Assembly (NCBI GenBank): GCA_021816665.1
Contig: JAKAXI010000083.1
Coordinates: 1-7,730, forward strand
DNA from: Bacillota bacterium
GTDB taxonomy: Bacteria > Bacillota > Bacilli > Alicyclobacillales > Alicyclobacillaceae
Direction of reading: 5' to 3'
DNA: 7,730 nt
This document shows, piece by piece, positions 1 through 6,562 of this stretch (positions within the stretch are counted from its first letter, which is position 1; each line of letters starts with the position of its first letter). The notes below the pieces were generated by a model, which did no database searches, had not been told where the DNA came from, and saw nothing but the letters and a program-made list of their open reading frames with translations. Made by a program: the position numbers and the translations under genes.

Positions 1-88
1 ACCAACCAGCCGGGGGCAGAGTCTATCACTCTATCAGATTGTTACGATCGCGGCAGCGACCCTCGCCTTACGTATGCCCCACTCCAGG

Positions 89-163
89 CACCTATGCTCG
101 CCGCACCATGCTCGCGACACCTATGCTCGCCGCACCGATCTGCTGCACCTATGCTTGCCGCAG
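89..163. repeat. Degenerate short direct repeats
   Basis: The 19-base unit CACCTATGCTCGCCGCACC occurs exactly at 89-107 and 118-136. A third copy at 146-163 has one substitution and a changed end. A partial copy of the core ATGCTCGC lies at 109-116, so the core recurs roughly every 14-15 or 28-29 bases. A looser relative begins near 73. The patch lies just past the 3' end of the minus-strand DJ-1 gene and outside any convincing coding region. Its function is unknown. It could be a minisatellite-like expansion or a run of protein-binding sites. I see no other feature between 1 and 189. Confidence 0.7.
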
Positions 164-189
164 CTCTACACCTACACCACTGCACTGGT

Positions 190-744
190 TTAATCGTTCA
201 GCAATTTCAAGAACTCGCGCATGAACCCCGGCAGGTCAGGCCACGCGTGCCCGGACACCAGGTTCCCATCCACATGCAGCGTCTCACTGATGTAGCGTGC
301 GCCCATCGCCTCGACGCTCGGGCTGCACGCGATGTACGCCGTCATTTCACGGCCTTGCAGAACATCGCGGACCGTCTCGAGCACTTGGGCGGCGTGGCAA
401 ATCGCGCCAACGGGCTTGCCCGTTTCAAAGAAGTGGCGAAGAATGCCCGGGAGCGCCTTGTTCAAGCGAATGTACTCCGGGGCGCGACCGCCGGGAATAA
501 TCAGTCCGTCGTAGTCGGCCGGATTGACCTCTTCGAAGGAAGTCTGTGCCTGAATCAAATAGCCTGGCTTCTCCGTGTACGTTTCCCAGCCTTCAACGAA
601 GTCGTGTACGACAGTGTGCAGGGTCTTGGTTGTGGGTGCCGCGATCACGGCTTCGACATCGGCTTCGAGCAACCGGAAGTAAGGGTAGTAGACTTCAAGC
701 GCTTCGACTGCGTCACCAGTGACAATCAGAACCTTTTTACCCAT
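190..744 (-). CDS. DJ-1/PfpI family protein, DJ1D-like (class I glutamine amidotransferase fold)
   Basis: This is a 184-residue cytosolic protein of the DJ-1/PfpI superfamily, whose members act as glyoxalase III/deglycase-type enzymes, proteases or stress proteins. The start at 744 is chosen because GGAGGG stands 6 bases before this ATG; an in-frame ATG 18 bases upstream (762) has no such site. The nucleophile elbow GAICHA puts the reactive Cys at 116 and His at 117. The conserved acidic partner is Glu17 in ALEVYYP, aligned with Glu18 of human DJ-1. The stretch HTVVHDF (43-49) and IIPGGRAPEY (82-91) closely resemble the plant AtDJ1D glyoxalase III group, so methylglyoxal or glyoxal detoxification is a reasonable guess (family knowledge plus inference). 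The length is normal for a single-domain member. The gene stands alone, divergent from the ThiF-like gene. The exact substrate cannot be read from sequence. Confidence 0.9.
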   Translation of the reverse strand: MGKKVLIVTGDAVEALEVYYPYFRLLEADVEAVIAAPTTKTLHTVVHDFVEGWETYTEKPGYLIQAQTSFEEVNPADYDGLIIPGGRAPEYIRLNKALPGILRHFFETGKPVGAICHAAQVLETVRDVLQGREMTAYIACSPSVEAMGARYISETLHVDGNLVSGHAWPDLPGFMREFLKLLND

Positions 745-933
745 CTTGCTCCCTCCAACCATCCTGAGATTACGTACCTCACGCTCCCCTTCATTCTATG
801 TCAAAATCTTCGGCAACACGATAGATATCCAATTCGGCGCACGAAAAAATGCGTCGCCGTCCCAATCCAACCGAACGCATGGGGTATGATAGGGACAGCA
901 CGGTTGCTTGCTTTGACGCATAGGAGGCTCACT

Positions 934-2097
934 ATGAACGACGACGCAATCTCCCAGCATCACGAGTCGACAGCTCACGATTACTCTGATGATCACGAAC
1001 CTAAACGCCATCCCCAACAGCAGACGCCGAACTCCCGCCATACCCCCGGTTCCCTCCAGGCCCACGGCTCCCTCAAGACCCCGCACCCCCGCTACGCGCG
1101 GCAGGCTCTGTTTCGTCCGATCGGGCGCGACGGACAACTGCGACTCGGGCAGTCGCGTGTGGCTATTGTAGGCGTTGGCGCCTTAGGCACAGTTCTCGCG
1201 ACCCAACTGGTGCGCGCGGGCGTCGGGTTAGTGCGACTCATCGACCGGGACATCGTCGAGACGACCAATCTTCAGCGTCAATCTCTGTTTGACGAAGTAG
1301 ATGCGGAAAACGGCGTTGCGAAAGCCGAGGCGGCTGCGGCGAAGTTGCGGCAGGCGAACGGGGAAGTGACCGTTGAAGCGCAGGTGACGGACCTGACGTG
1401 GAGAAATGCGGAGGAACTGCTCTCTGACGTGGATGTCATTCTTGATGGAACTGACAACTTCGAGGTGCGCTACCTGATTAACGACGTGGCTGTCAAGCAC
1501 GGCATTGCTTGGGCATACGGCGGTGCAGTCAGTTCTTACGGGTCGACGGCGTTCATCCGCCCAGGGCATACGCCGTGTCTGGTCTGTCTGTTTGGCGAAG
1601 GAGCTAACGGTGGCCATGACACTTGTGACACAGTCGGAGTAATCGCGCCGGTAGTCTCAGTCATCGCGTCCATTCAAGTGGCTGAAACACTAAAGTACCT
1701 GACAGGCAACCTTGACGCGCTTAGTAACGTGATGACACTCGTTGACCTGTGGCGAAACGACTTTTCACAGATGAACTTCGGATCCGCGAATCCGAGTTGC
1801 CCCTGCTGCGGCAAGCACACCTTCCACGCTCTGGAATCCCGAACGGACGGGCTAACTGTCTCCTTGTGCGGACGGCAGACCGTTCAAGTTCGGCCCGCTG
1901 TGAGTAACTCACTCAACTTGAGACAAGTCGCTGCAAACCTTGCGAACCACGGCAGTGTGCGGCAAAACGCCTCTCTCCTGCGGTGTGACTTCGGGAAGTT
2001 TCAGATCACGCTGTTCGCCGACGGTCGCGCCTTATTGCACGGCATTGAGGACCCTCACGAAGCGCGCGCGCTCTACGCCCGCTACATCGGGATGTAA
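934..2097 (+). CDS. ThiF/MoeB/HesA family adenylyltransferase
   Basis: This 387-residue E1-like enzyme would adenylate the C-terminal glycine of a ubiquitin-like sulfur carrier (ThiS or MoaD type) for thiamine or molybdopterin synthesis. AGGAGG at 922-927, 6 bases before the ATG, fixes the start. The frame stays open far upstream, but only as a shadow of the opposite-strand gene. After a hydrophilic His/Gln-rich leader (residues 1-52) the family core begins at RYARQ. The nucleotide loop is GVGALG (80-85), followed by DRD (104-106), NLQRQ (112-116), Lys130 and DGTDNF (171-176). Zinc ligands are Cys215/Cys218 and Cys289/Cys292. Cys231 in CDTVGVI is the candidate sulfur-transfer cysteine. A C-terminal extension of about 90 residues ends in LYARYIG, as in Bacillales ThiF-like proteins. 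No ThiS, ThiG, MoaD or MoaE gene lies in the window, so thiamine versus molybdopterin cannot be decided. A TATGAT at 885-890 could be a -10 box, but no matching -35 is seen. Confidence 0.88.
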   Translation: MNDDAISQHHESTAHDYSDDHEPKRHPQQQTPNSRHTPGSLQAHGSLKTPHPRYARQALFRPIGRDGQLRLGQSRVAIVGVGALGTVLATQLVRAGVGLVRLIDRDIVETTNLQRQSLFDEVDAENGVAKAEAAAAKLRQANGEVTVEAQVTDLTWRNAEELLSDVDVILDGTDNFEVRYLINDVAVKHGIAWAYGGAVSSYGSTAFIRPGHTPCLVCLFGEGANGGHDTCDTVGVIAPVVSVIASIQVAETLKYLTGNLDALSNVMTLVDLWRNDFSQMNFGSANPSCPCCGKHTFHALESRTDGLTVSLCGRQTVQVRPAVSNSLNLRQVAANLANHGSVRQNASLLRCDFGKFQITLFADGRALLHGIEDPHEARALYARYIGM

Positions 2098-2099
2098 GC

Positions 2100-3134
2100 T
2101 TACAGCAACGGTTTTTGCCCAACCGCGACAGTGCTTTTTCGAAGCTGCGATGCTTTGCGCGAACGACTGCGCACTTTGTGATCAGCACGTTTTCGCTGTG
2201 CCTTCGAGCGATACATGCGCTCGTCAGCGATGGCGAGGGATTCGTCAAAACCTGCACTGTGGCTTTCCAACATGATTGTGCCAAACGACACAAATGGCAG
2301 CGCTTCTCGCAGTTGTTCAGTCAGGTTCGCTTCTAGGGCCTCTCGCGCACTGTCACTGGATACGGCGAAGATGAACTCGTCTCCACCCCACCGCGCGCAC
2401 ATGCCCTGCCCGTCAACGATTGTGCTAAGCTTTGCGGCAATGTCCTGCAACATCTGATCGCCGATCCAGTGACCCTGTGTATCGTTGATGTGTTTGAACT
2501 GATCCACGTCGAGAATGCCAAGGCAAATAGCGTGTCCGCTGTGCGTACACGCCTCACGCCACTCGTCCCATCGCGCCATGAACCCGCGCCGGTTCGGCAA
2601 CCCAGTGAGCGGGTCTGACAGGCTTGATAGTTCAGCCTGTTCGCGGTCCACAATCAGACTCAGCACAATAGACAGTTGCTGTACACCGAGCCGGATAATC
2701 CTGCTCTCCCGTGCAACGTCTGCCGGCAGTTCTCGGCGTCCCAGAATCACCGCGCCTGCGACCCGCTCGTGAGCCTGGATCGGCCACACGCCCGCGCAAG
2801 TCACACCGACCTGCGCCATGTACGGTTGCCAACTCTCCGGAAAGTCTGTTGCCGGACTCCACACGCCAAGGTGAAGAACGTGTGGCAGACGCTGAAACCA
2901 ATGTCCGGTATGGACCTTCTTCTGCAGTTCCTCGTCATGACCCCGATTGACGCCATAGGCATCGTAGACTCGCACAAGCAAGTCGTCACCGTTATTTTCC
3001 ACATACAAAAAGAAGCCGCCGTCTGCACGAAACAAAGTTTCCAGCACAGGCGCCGCCTTGTGTAGCAAATCGACAGCATTTGCAGCGTCGATCCATTCCA
3101 TCGAACTCAGAATCAACTGCTCAATCCGATTCAT
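2100..3134 (-). CDS. Diguanylate cyclase with N-terminal GAF-like sensor region
   Basis: This 344-residue protein would make cyclic di-GMP from two GTP. The ATG at 3134 is preferred because AAGGTGG lies about 5 bases upstream of it; in-frame ATGs at 3152 and 3224 lack a good site. Residues 1 to about 165 look like a soluble GAF-type sensor, and no membrane segment or signal peptide is seen. The cyclase domain starts at SDPLTGLPNRRGF (173-185). It contains DVDQFKHIND (209-218) with the metal-binding Asp, and the active-site RWGGDEF (248-254). The usual allosteric inhibitory RxxD five residues before GGDEF is replaced by DGQG (241-244), so product inhibition through the canonical I-site is probably absent. 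The C-terminus is a basic Arg/Lys/Ser-rich tail. The stop codon is 2 bases from that of the convergent ThiF-like gene, and no terminator fits between them. The sensed signal is unknown. Confidence 0.9.
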   Translation of the reverse strand: MNRIEQLILSSMEWIDAANAVDLLHKAAPVLETLFRADGGFFLYVENNGDDLLVRVYDAYGVNRGHDEELQKKVHTGHWFQRLPHVLHLGVWSPATDFPESWQPYMAQVGVTCAGVWPIQAHERVAGAVILGRRELPADVARESRIIRLGVQQLSIVLSLIVDREQAELSSLSDPLTGLPNRRGFMARWDEWREACTHSGHAICLGILDVDQFKHINDTQGHWIGDQMLQDIAAKLSTIVDGQGMCARWGGDEFIFAVSSDSAREALEANLTEQLREALPFVSFGTIMLESHSAGFDESLAIADERMYRSKAQRKRADHKVRSRSRKASQLRKSTVAVGQKPLL

Positions 3135-3177
3135 AGAAACCACCTTGCCCATAGAATCACATGATCCAGACAAATAT

Positions 3178-3482
3178 GCAAGTGTAAATACACGTTTTCT
3201 TCCATCTGATGAAAGCCATTTCACGTTCGCTCGCTGTCACGGGCAACCGCTTCAAGTGCCGCGGTGCAGGTGTCCGGAACGGAAACTACCATGTGGTACA
3301 AGAATCACATTGAAGCGGTCTATGTAATAGAAGGGGAAGGCGAACTTGAGGGCATTTCCAATCGCAAAACCCACCATCTGTATCTAGGTACTGTATATAC
3401 CTTGAATAGTCACGAATTCCATATCGTTCGACCGAAAACGGATGTGCGCATGGTCTGCCAATCCAACCTTGACGGTTTGATC
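3178..3482 (+). pseudogene. ectC: Ectoine synthase (EctC) remnant
   Basis: One plus-strand frame from about 3264 reads as the core of ectoine synthase. It shows GTETTMWYKNHIEAVYVIEG (to about 3335), then EGEGEL, then a cupin-like stretch with SHEFHIVRPKTD, ending at RMVC near 3458. EctC closes the ring of N-acetyl-diaminobutyrate to make the osmolyte ectoine. Before 3264, related residues (NTRFLPSDESHFTFAR) are in a different frame around 3190-3237, and the core frame hits a stop at 3210, so at least one frameshift separates the halves. The usual N-terminus and the usual C-terminal NPPLTG-type end are missing. The frame then runs into a hairpin. No ribosome binding site precedes the in-frame GTG at 3264 or ATG at 3291, and no ectA or ectB is present. 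A decayed gene is the best reading. Identity rests on recognised family motifs, and exact borders are uncertain. Confidence 0.78.
3182..3193. promoter_or_regulatory. Short palindrome upstream of the cyclase gene
   Basis: GTGTAAATACAC is an inverted repeat with 5-base arms around AA. It sits about 50 bases upstream of the diguanylate cyclase start, where a promoter or operator would be expected. It may only be chance sequence in the ectoine synthase ruin. Confidence 0.25.
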
Positions 3483-3521
3483 AACAAATGGGTGCGCCGA
3501 AACTTGGCGCACCCATTTGTT
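3483..3521. terminator. 16-bp perfect hairpin, likely terminator of the SpoIID-type gene
   Basis: Bases 3483-3498 pair perfectly with 3506-3521 (core ATGGGTGCGCC / GGCGCACCCAT), leaving a 7-base loop GAAACTT. It begins 22 bases past the stop codon of the minus-strand SpoIID-domain gene. The 3' flank is T-rich but broken on both strands (TTTGTTTC on plus, TTTGTTGATC on minus), so it could act in both directions. It also lies directly after the ectoine synthase remnant and may once have served that gene. Confidence 0.75.
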
Positions 3522-3543
3522 TCGTGCGATCGCCGCAGTTGCA

Positions 3544-4185
3544 TCAAATGTACCGCATGGAGCGACCAGGGTAGTACAGGTTCAGGATGTTCAGGTGTGA
3601 CAACATTGCGACTGCCCCCCAGTACTGCGACCCCCACTGTGCCATTCTCTGCGATCCGACAAACGCCCAGTTTGGATTGTTCGGTATACCTGCCCGATAG
3701 TCCAGTTCCTGTATGACTCCAGAAGGTGGCACGAAGACTTCTCTCCACGTGTCCCTCGTGGCAGCGTTTGTGACGGTCGTACCACTTAAGTACTTGTACT
3801 CCTGGAAGTTCGTCGTATTGTCGACATCGAAGGTAAATCCGGCAATCGTCACTGGGTGCAGGGTGTGGTACCAGGCGAACATTTTGATCGCCACGGCCCC
3901 TGCGCGCAAGGCCTCAAGCGACCACGATGGCATCCACTCGTTTGGCAACACATCGTCGCAGTACTCCTCGAAACCTACCGTCTGCACCCAGAGAATGGGC
4001 CCACGAGGGTTGTTGCCTTCACGGATGGCTACGCGGATCACGGATGGCAGGGACGTGTTGTTCACTGTCTGCGTCTGTGCTGTAGCCGATCGTGCTGGAT
4101 ACACGGTGACGGCCAGCGCCGTCGCAGCCGCGCCTAGGACAGTAGCAAGTCGGACGGTGAGCGATGCAGGTTTTTGACAGCTCAT
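3544..4185 (-). CDS. Secreted SpoIID/LytB-domain protein
   Basis: This 213-residue protein belongs to the SpoIID/LytB family, which includes the peptidoglycan lytic transglycosylase SpoIID of spore engulfment and amidase enhancers. The start overlaps the stop of the upstream gene in an ATGA arrangement, and a weak AAGGCGG lies about 9 bases before it. Residues 1-37 form a signal peptide ending near ATA. The mature part carries VLPNEWMPSWSLEALRAGAV (79-98). By analogy with the catalytic Glu of SpoIID, Glu83 is the candidate active residue. Near the end, SQRMAQWGSQYWG (178-190) sits where the family usually has GHGxGMSQxGA, so the Gly-His-Gly part is lost. The protein is shorter than true SpoIID (about 340 residues) and has a signal peptide rather than a retained anchor. 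It is more likely a secreted wall-acting relative than the engulfment enzyme. Activity is not certain given the altered motif. Confidence 0.83.
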   Translation of the reverse strand: MSCQKPASLTVRLATVLGAAATALAVTVYPARSATAQTQTVNNTSLPSVIRVAIREGNNPRGPILWVQTVGFEEYCDDVLPNEWMPSWSLEALRAGAVAIKMFAWYHTLHPVTIAGFTFDVDNTTNFQEYKYLSGTTVTNAATRDTWREVFVPPSGVIQELDYRAGIPNNPNWAFVGSQRMAQWGSQYWGAVAMLSHLNILNLYYPGRSMRYI

Positions 4186-5024
4186 TGCGAAGAACCGCCT
4201 TCCCTCTGCCCTGCCTGCCCTGAGCTGGATTGACCGGCGTGGACGTGTGTCTCGCCCGTCTGACCGTTCCCTTGCTCCCCGCGCGTCATTCGCGGCTCTA
4301 GATTTGGTCCCCACGGAGAGTACCCGTAGTCCCCCTGAACCGGCGGTTGGCGCTTTAATCCAAGCTTTTTCGCGTACGTGTCAATCAACACCCGAACGTC
4401 CTGCCTGTGCAGGTTGCCCAGTGTCGCCATGGGTTCATTGCGGGCACCGGGTGTGATCGGATTTAAGATGACGGGCTGTACTGCATTTGGCATCACCGGG
4501 ATCGTAAAGATGACCTGCTCATTGTACCCGCTGGCGACGACAATGGCCGCCACCGTACCCATCCGACGAACGGAAGCGAAGCGGCCGTCCACCTGGATGG
4601 GTACTGGTGCACTCCATTCACCGGTCGCGTTCGTAAGACCGGTCGTGACGATGTCACCGTCGGGATCGAGTACAATCACTCGGGCACCAGACACTCGCTT
4701 TCCACTCGGCGAGCCCACTCGAAAGAGTACAGTTTCAAACTTCCCTGTGCCGGCTTTTGGCTGCGCAGCATTGCCCTGCGCTGTGTTACCAGATGGCTCT
4801 CCAAGCTGAGTAGCATTTCCGTATGTTCCTGGCTGTGTCACTGATGAGACTGGAGTTGACAGAGTCTGTGCTGCTGACACGGGTCGAATCGTCGCGGCTA
4901 CAGCCGACGTCGTGGGGCCGCCCCACACAGCAGCACAGGCGAACAAGACCGCACAAGTGATGCGTCTTTTTCCCACTCCGCGCCGTTTGAAACGGGTCAG
5001 CACCCGAGCGTATAGTCCCTGCAA
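4182..5024 (-). CDS. Secreted protein with Ig/carboxypeptidase-regulatory-like domain, partner of the SpoIID-type gene
   Basis: The product is 280 residues. The proposed start is TTG at 5024, with a run of seven G (minus strand) 6 bases upstream as the only ribosome-binding candidate; a GTG at 5003 is the alternative. A basic leader (RFKRRGVGKRR) and a hydrophobic stretch at about 23-45 ending in AVAA indicate export. A Thr/Gln/Asn-rich linker follows (about 50-92). Residues 95-190 form a beta-rich module with SGARVIVLDPDGDIVTTGLT, like carboxypeptidase-regulatory or SpaA-type Ig folds. A segment at 205-225 (RQDVRVLIDTYAKKLGLK) is probably helical. The tail from 245 is low-complexity Gly/Gln/Ser with HVH. 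I do not recognise a named family. The ATGA overlap with the SpoIID-domain gene implies coupled translation and a shared extracytoplasmic role, perhaps wall binding or presentation. No promoter is convincing in the 164 bases upstream. Confidence 0.75.
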   Translation of the reverse strand: MQGLYARVLTRFKRRGVGKRRITCAVLFACAAVWGGPTTSAVAATIRPVSAAQTLSTPVSSVTQPGTYGNATQLGEPSGNTAQGNAAQPKAGTGKFETVLFRVGSPSGKRVSGARVIVLDPDGDIVTTGLTNATGEWSAPVPIQVDGRFASVRRMGTVAAIVVASGYNEQVIFTIPVMPNAVQPVILNPITPGARNEPMATLGNLHRQDVRVLIDTYAKKLGLKRQPPVQGDYGYSPWGPNLEPRMTRGEQGNGQTGETHVHAGQSSSGQAGQREGGSSQ

Positions 5025-5125
5025 ATGCTACCCCCCCAAGCAGATCATGGTTTTCTCTGCCCCATAGCGTGACCCGCTTGGTGCAAACTCATGCCGCCGT
5101 GGAAGAAAGTTCCGCGATTTGTACA

Positions 5126-5210
5126 TACGTTCGCAGGGCGTTCAGTTGGACGTGTGGCCCGTTCGTGTATGTTCAGTTGGACACGCGTTCAATTCGTCGG
5201 TACGTTCGCA
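5126..5210. repeat. Paired short direct repeats downstream of btuF
   Basis: GTTCAGTTGGAC occurs at 5140-5151 and 5171-5182, 31 bases apart. TACGTTCGCA occurs at 5126-5135 and 5201-5210, flanking the first pair. The last copy lies inside the final codons of the BtuF-like gene; the rest is in the gap before the next minus-strand gene. The nested order suggests a local duplication that later diverged, or a set of binding sites. CGTGT/ACACG arms around 5164-5185 could form a weak 5-bp stem. No terminator with a T-run is seen here. Confidence 0.55.
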
Positions 5211-6163
5211 TGCGGGTGCAGGACTCTCGCGACGTCCTCAACAGCCCGATAGATGTACTGAGATACGCTGTTAAGGTCAGCCCCAGACAAGATGTACACC
5301 CGGTGGTTTTTGATCGCGTTGACGGACTGTAAGGCAGGATCGCTCAGCAACTTTTGCTTAAACGCAGCATCATCTGTGGTGTCAATGATGACGTCTGGGT
5401 TCAACTTGACGACTTCTTCTGTGGTGATTGCAGACCACCCATTTAGCTTTGCCGCCGCGTTTACACCGCCTGCGTCCGTGATGATGTTTTGAATCGTCGT
5501 GCCATTGCCGGCTGCGTAGCCATAGGAACCGTAATCCAGCACAGTAGGCTTTGGTAACCCCCGAACAGCCTTTTGCACAGCGTCGATCTTGCGTTGCATC
5601 ATCTGTACCATTTGTGCTGCCTTGGCCGGCTCGCCTACGAGCTTGCCGAGAATGTCGATGTTTTGCTCGATCTCGGACACTGAATTAAAGTTGGCAAACT
5701 CATAGACGGGTGCACCCGCCTGCTCAATCTGCTGTACGACACCCGGTTGGTTGTAGCTGGCCATCAATACTAAATCGGGATGAACTGCGATGACCTGTTC
5801 AGCAGACACAGCCCCGATCGACGGGATCCCCTTGACAAGTGATGCGACATTCGAAAAGTTAGGCTGTGAAGCCTGTGCGGTCACAAGCGCAATGTCCTTC
5901 TTCGGGACCAGCCCCGTCAGAATTTCGTCCGTGCCTTCCGTTGTGGAGGCGATGTGTACTGGCTGCTTTGGAATGGTCACGCTGTGGCCGACCTGGTCTT
6001 TCACTGTGAGTGGGTATGAAACGCTCTGGCTGGCGCTCGTCGAATTGGTACTTTTGACTGTGTTCGCAGTATTACCTGTGCTTTGCGTAGTCGCCCCTGT
6101 ACCACAACCGACAACTGCCATAGTGCCGGCGAGGACGACGGCTGCGACCCATACTCTCTTCAT
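5189..6163 (-). CDS. btuF: BtuF-like vitamin B12 (corrinoid) ABC transporter substrate-binding lipoprotein
   Basis: This 324-residue lipoprotein would capture cobalamin or cobinamide outside the membrane and deliver it to a BtuCD-type permease. The start at 6163 is set by GGAGG 7 bases upstream; the frame is open further up only because the leader is. The signal peptide ends in a lipobox AVVGC with lipidated Cys20. A Ser/Thr/Asn-rich linker follows (21-48), then the class III binding-protein fold: LTVKDQVGHSVTIPKQPVHI (52-71), TEGTDEIL (75-82), a helical backbone around 163-202, and the second lobe to LHPHANVP. The fold is shared with iron-siderophore binding proteins. The B12 assignment rests mainly on the cobalamin riboswitch directly upstream. 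No permease or ATPase gene follows; the next gene downstream is an unrelated secreted protein. It must therefore share a transporter encoded elsewhere. Expression should fall when adenosylcobalamin is abundant. Confidence 0.88.
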   Translation of the reverse strand: MKRVWVAAVVLAGTMAVVGCGTGATTQSTGNTANTVKSTNSTSASQSVSYPLTVKDQVGHSVTIPKQPVHIASTTEGTDEILTGLVPKKDIALVTAQASQPNFSNVASLVKGIPSIGAVSAEQVIAVHPDLVLMASYNQPGVVQQIEQAGAPVYEFANFNSVSEIEQNIDILGKLVGEPAKAAQMVQMMQRKIDAVQKAVRGLPKPTVLDYGSYGYAAGNGTTIQNIITDAGGVNAAAKLNGWSAITTEEVVKLNPDVIIDTTDDAAFKQKLLSDPALQSVNAIKNHRVYILSGADLNSVSQYIYRAVEDVARVLHPHANVPTN

Positions 6164-6248
6164 CCCTGTGCCTCCCTGGTTGGCGTCTGTCCCTAAGGGA
6201 CCGCCGCGCTTCTTTGGTTCGTTCCTTCTGCTCTCCCCGATCACGAAG

Positions 6249-6276
6249 AAGGACCCTGCCGGGTGACAGGGTCCTT
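6249..6276 (-). terminator. Possible riboswitch expression-platform terminator
   Basis: On the minus strand AAGGACCCTG pairs over 10 bases with CAGGGTCCTT around an 8-base loop. The hairpin lies between the cobalamin aptamer and the btuF start, about 85 bases before the ATG, which suits transcription attenuation better than direct masking of the ribosome binding site. The trailing sequence (CTTCGTG) is only weakly T-rich, and I could not draw a strong antiterminator. Its role as the switch element is therefore an inference. Confidence 0.6.
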
Positions 6277-6339
6277 GGCTCGCCGTATGTACAAGCATAC
6301 TAAACGGCTCCGTACCCTTTCCTCGAAGGTGAGCTCAGA

Positions 6340-6540
6340 TCCATTCAGGCAGGTCTCCTGGCTCTCAGCAGGCGTTTGCCGTTCCTTCCCACGACCAAGT
6401 CGCAGTGGAAATTGCACCCTAACGCTGATTACAGTGGCGGGACCGCACCGGATTCACACCGGTTTCCCTATTCTCCCGGTTCGCCCTGAGGGACGTGACC
6501 TTGCGGTCATTCCCTCAGAGCACCCAGGCACCTGAACGGA
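6340..6540 (-). ncRNA. Cobalamin (adenosylcobalamin-type) riboswitch
   Basis: This is a complete B12 aptamer in the leader of btuF. The closing P1 stem pairs 6531-6540 with 6340-6349, with one G-U pair. The hallmark B12 box GCCACTG is at 6432-6438. It is preceded by the conserved AATAGGGAA and CGGTGTGAATCCGGTGCGG segments and followed by the 3' signature CCAGGAGACCTGCC at about 6348-6361. A peripheral hairpin, CTGAGGGA to TCCCTCAG, is capped by a GACCGCAAGGTC stem. The size and the large peripheral elements fit the class I/AdoCbl form. Binding of the coenzyme is expected to shut off btuF. Confidence 0.96.
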
Positions 6541-6562
6541 AAAGATTCTGTTGAATACCCGC

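Noticed and set aside
94..933. A long upstream extension of the ThiF-like frame giving a 667-residue protein
   Set aside because: The upstream 280 codons are antisense to a clear DJ-1 gene and lack family similarity; a good ribosome binding site marks the ATG at 934.
745..933. Promoters for the divergent DJ-1 and ThiF-like genes
   Set aside because: Single boxes exist (TATGAT at 885-890 on plus; TTGACA and TAGAAT on minus near 795-805), but no pair has acceptable spacing.
2108..2130. Hairpin CGGTT/AACCG as a terminator for the ThiF-like gene
   Set aside because: Only 5 base pairs, inside the cyclase coding sequence, with no T-run after it.
3209..3310. Short plus-strand frame starting with ATG at 3209
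   Set aside because: It crosses the ectoine synthase ruin in a third frame and has no ribosome binding site or family similarity.
3713..4177. Plus-strand open frame of 154 codons
   Set aside because: Shadow of the SpoIID-domain gene; no recognisable protein features or start signal.
5790..6266. Plus-strand open frame of 158 codons
   Set aside because: Antisense shadow of the BtuF-like gene and its leader.
6263..6535. Plus-strand open frame of 90 codons
   Set aside because: It is the opposite strand of the cobalamin riboswitch and has no ribosome binding site.
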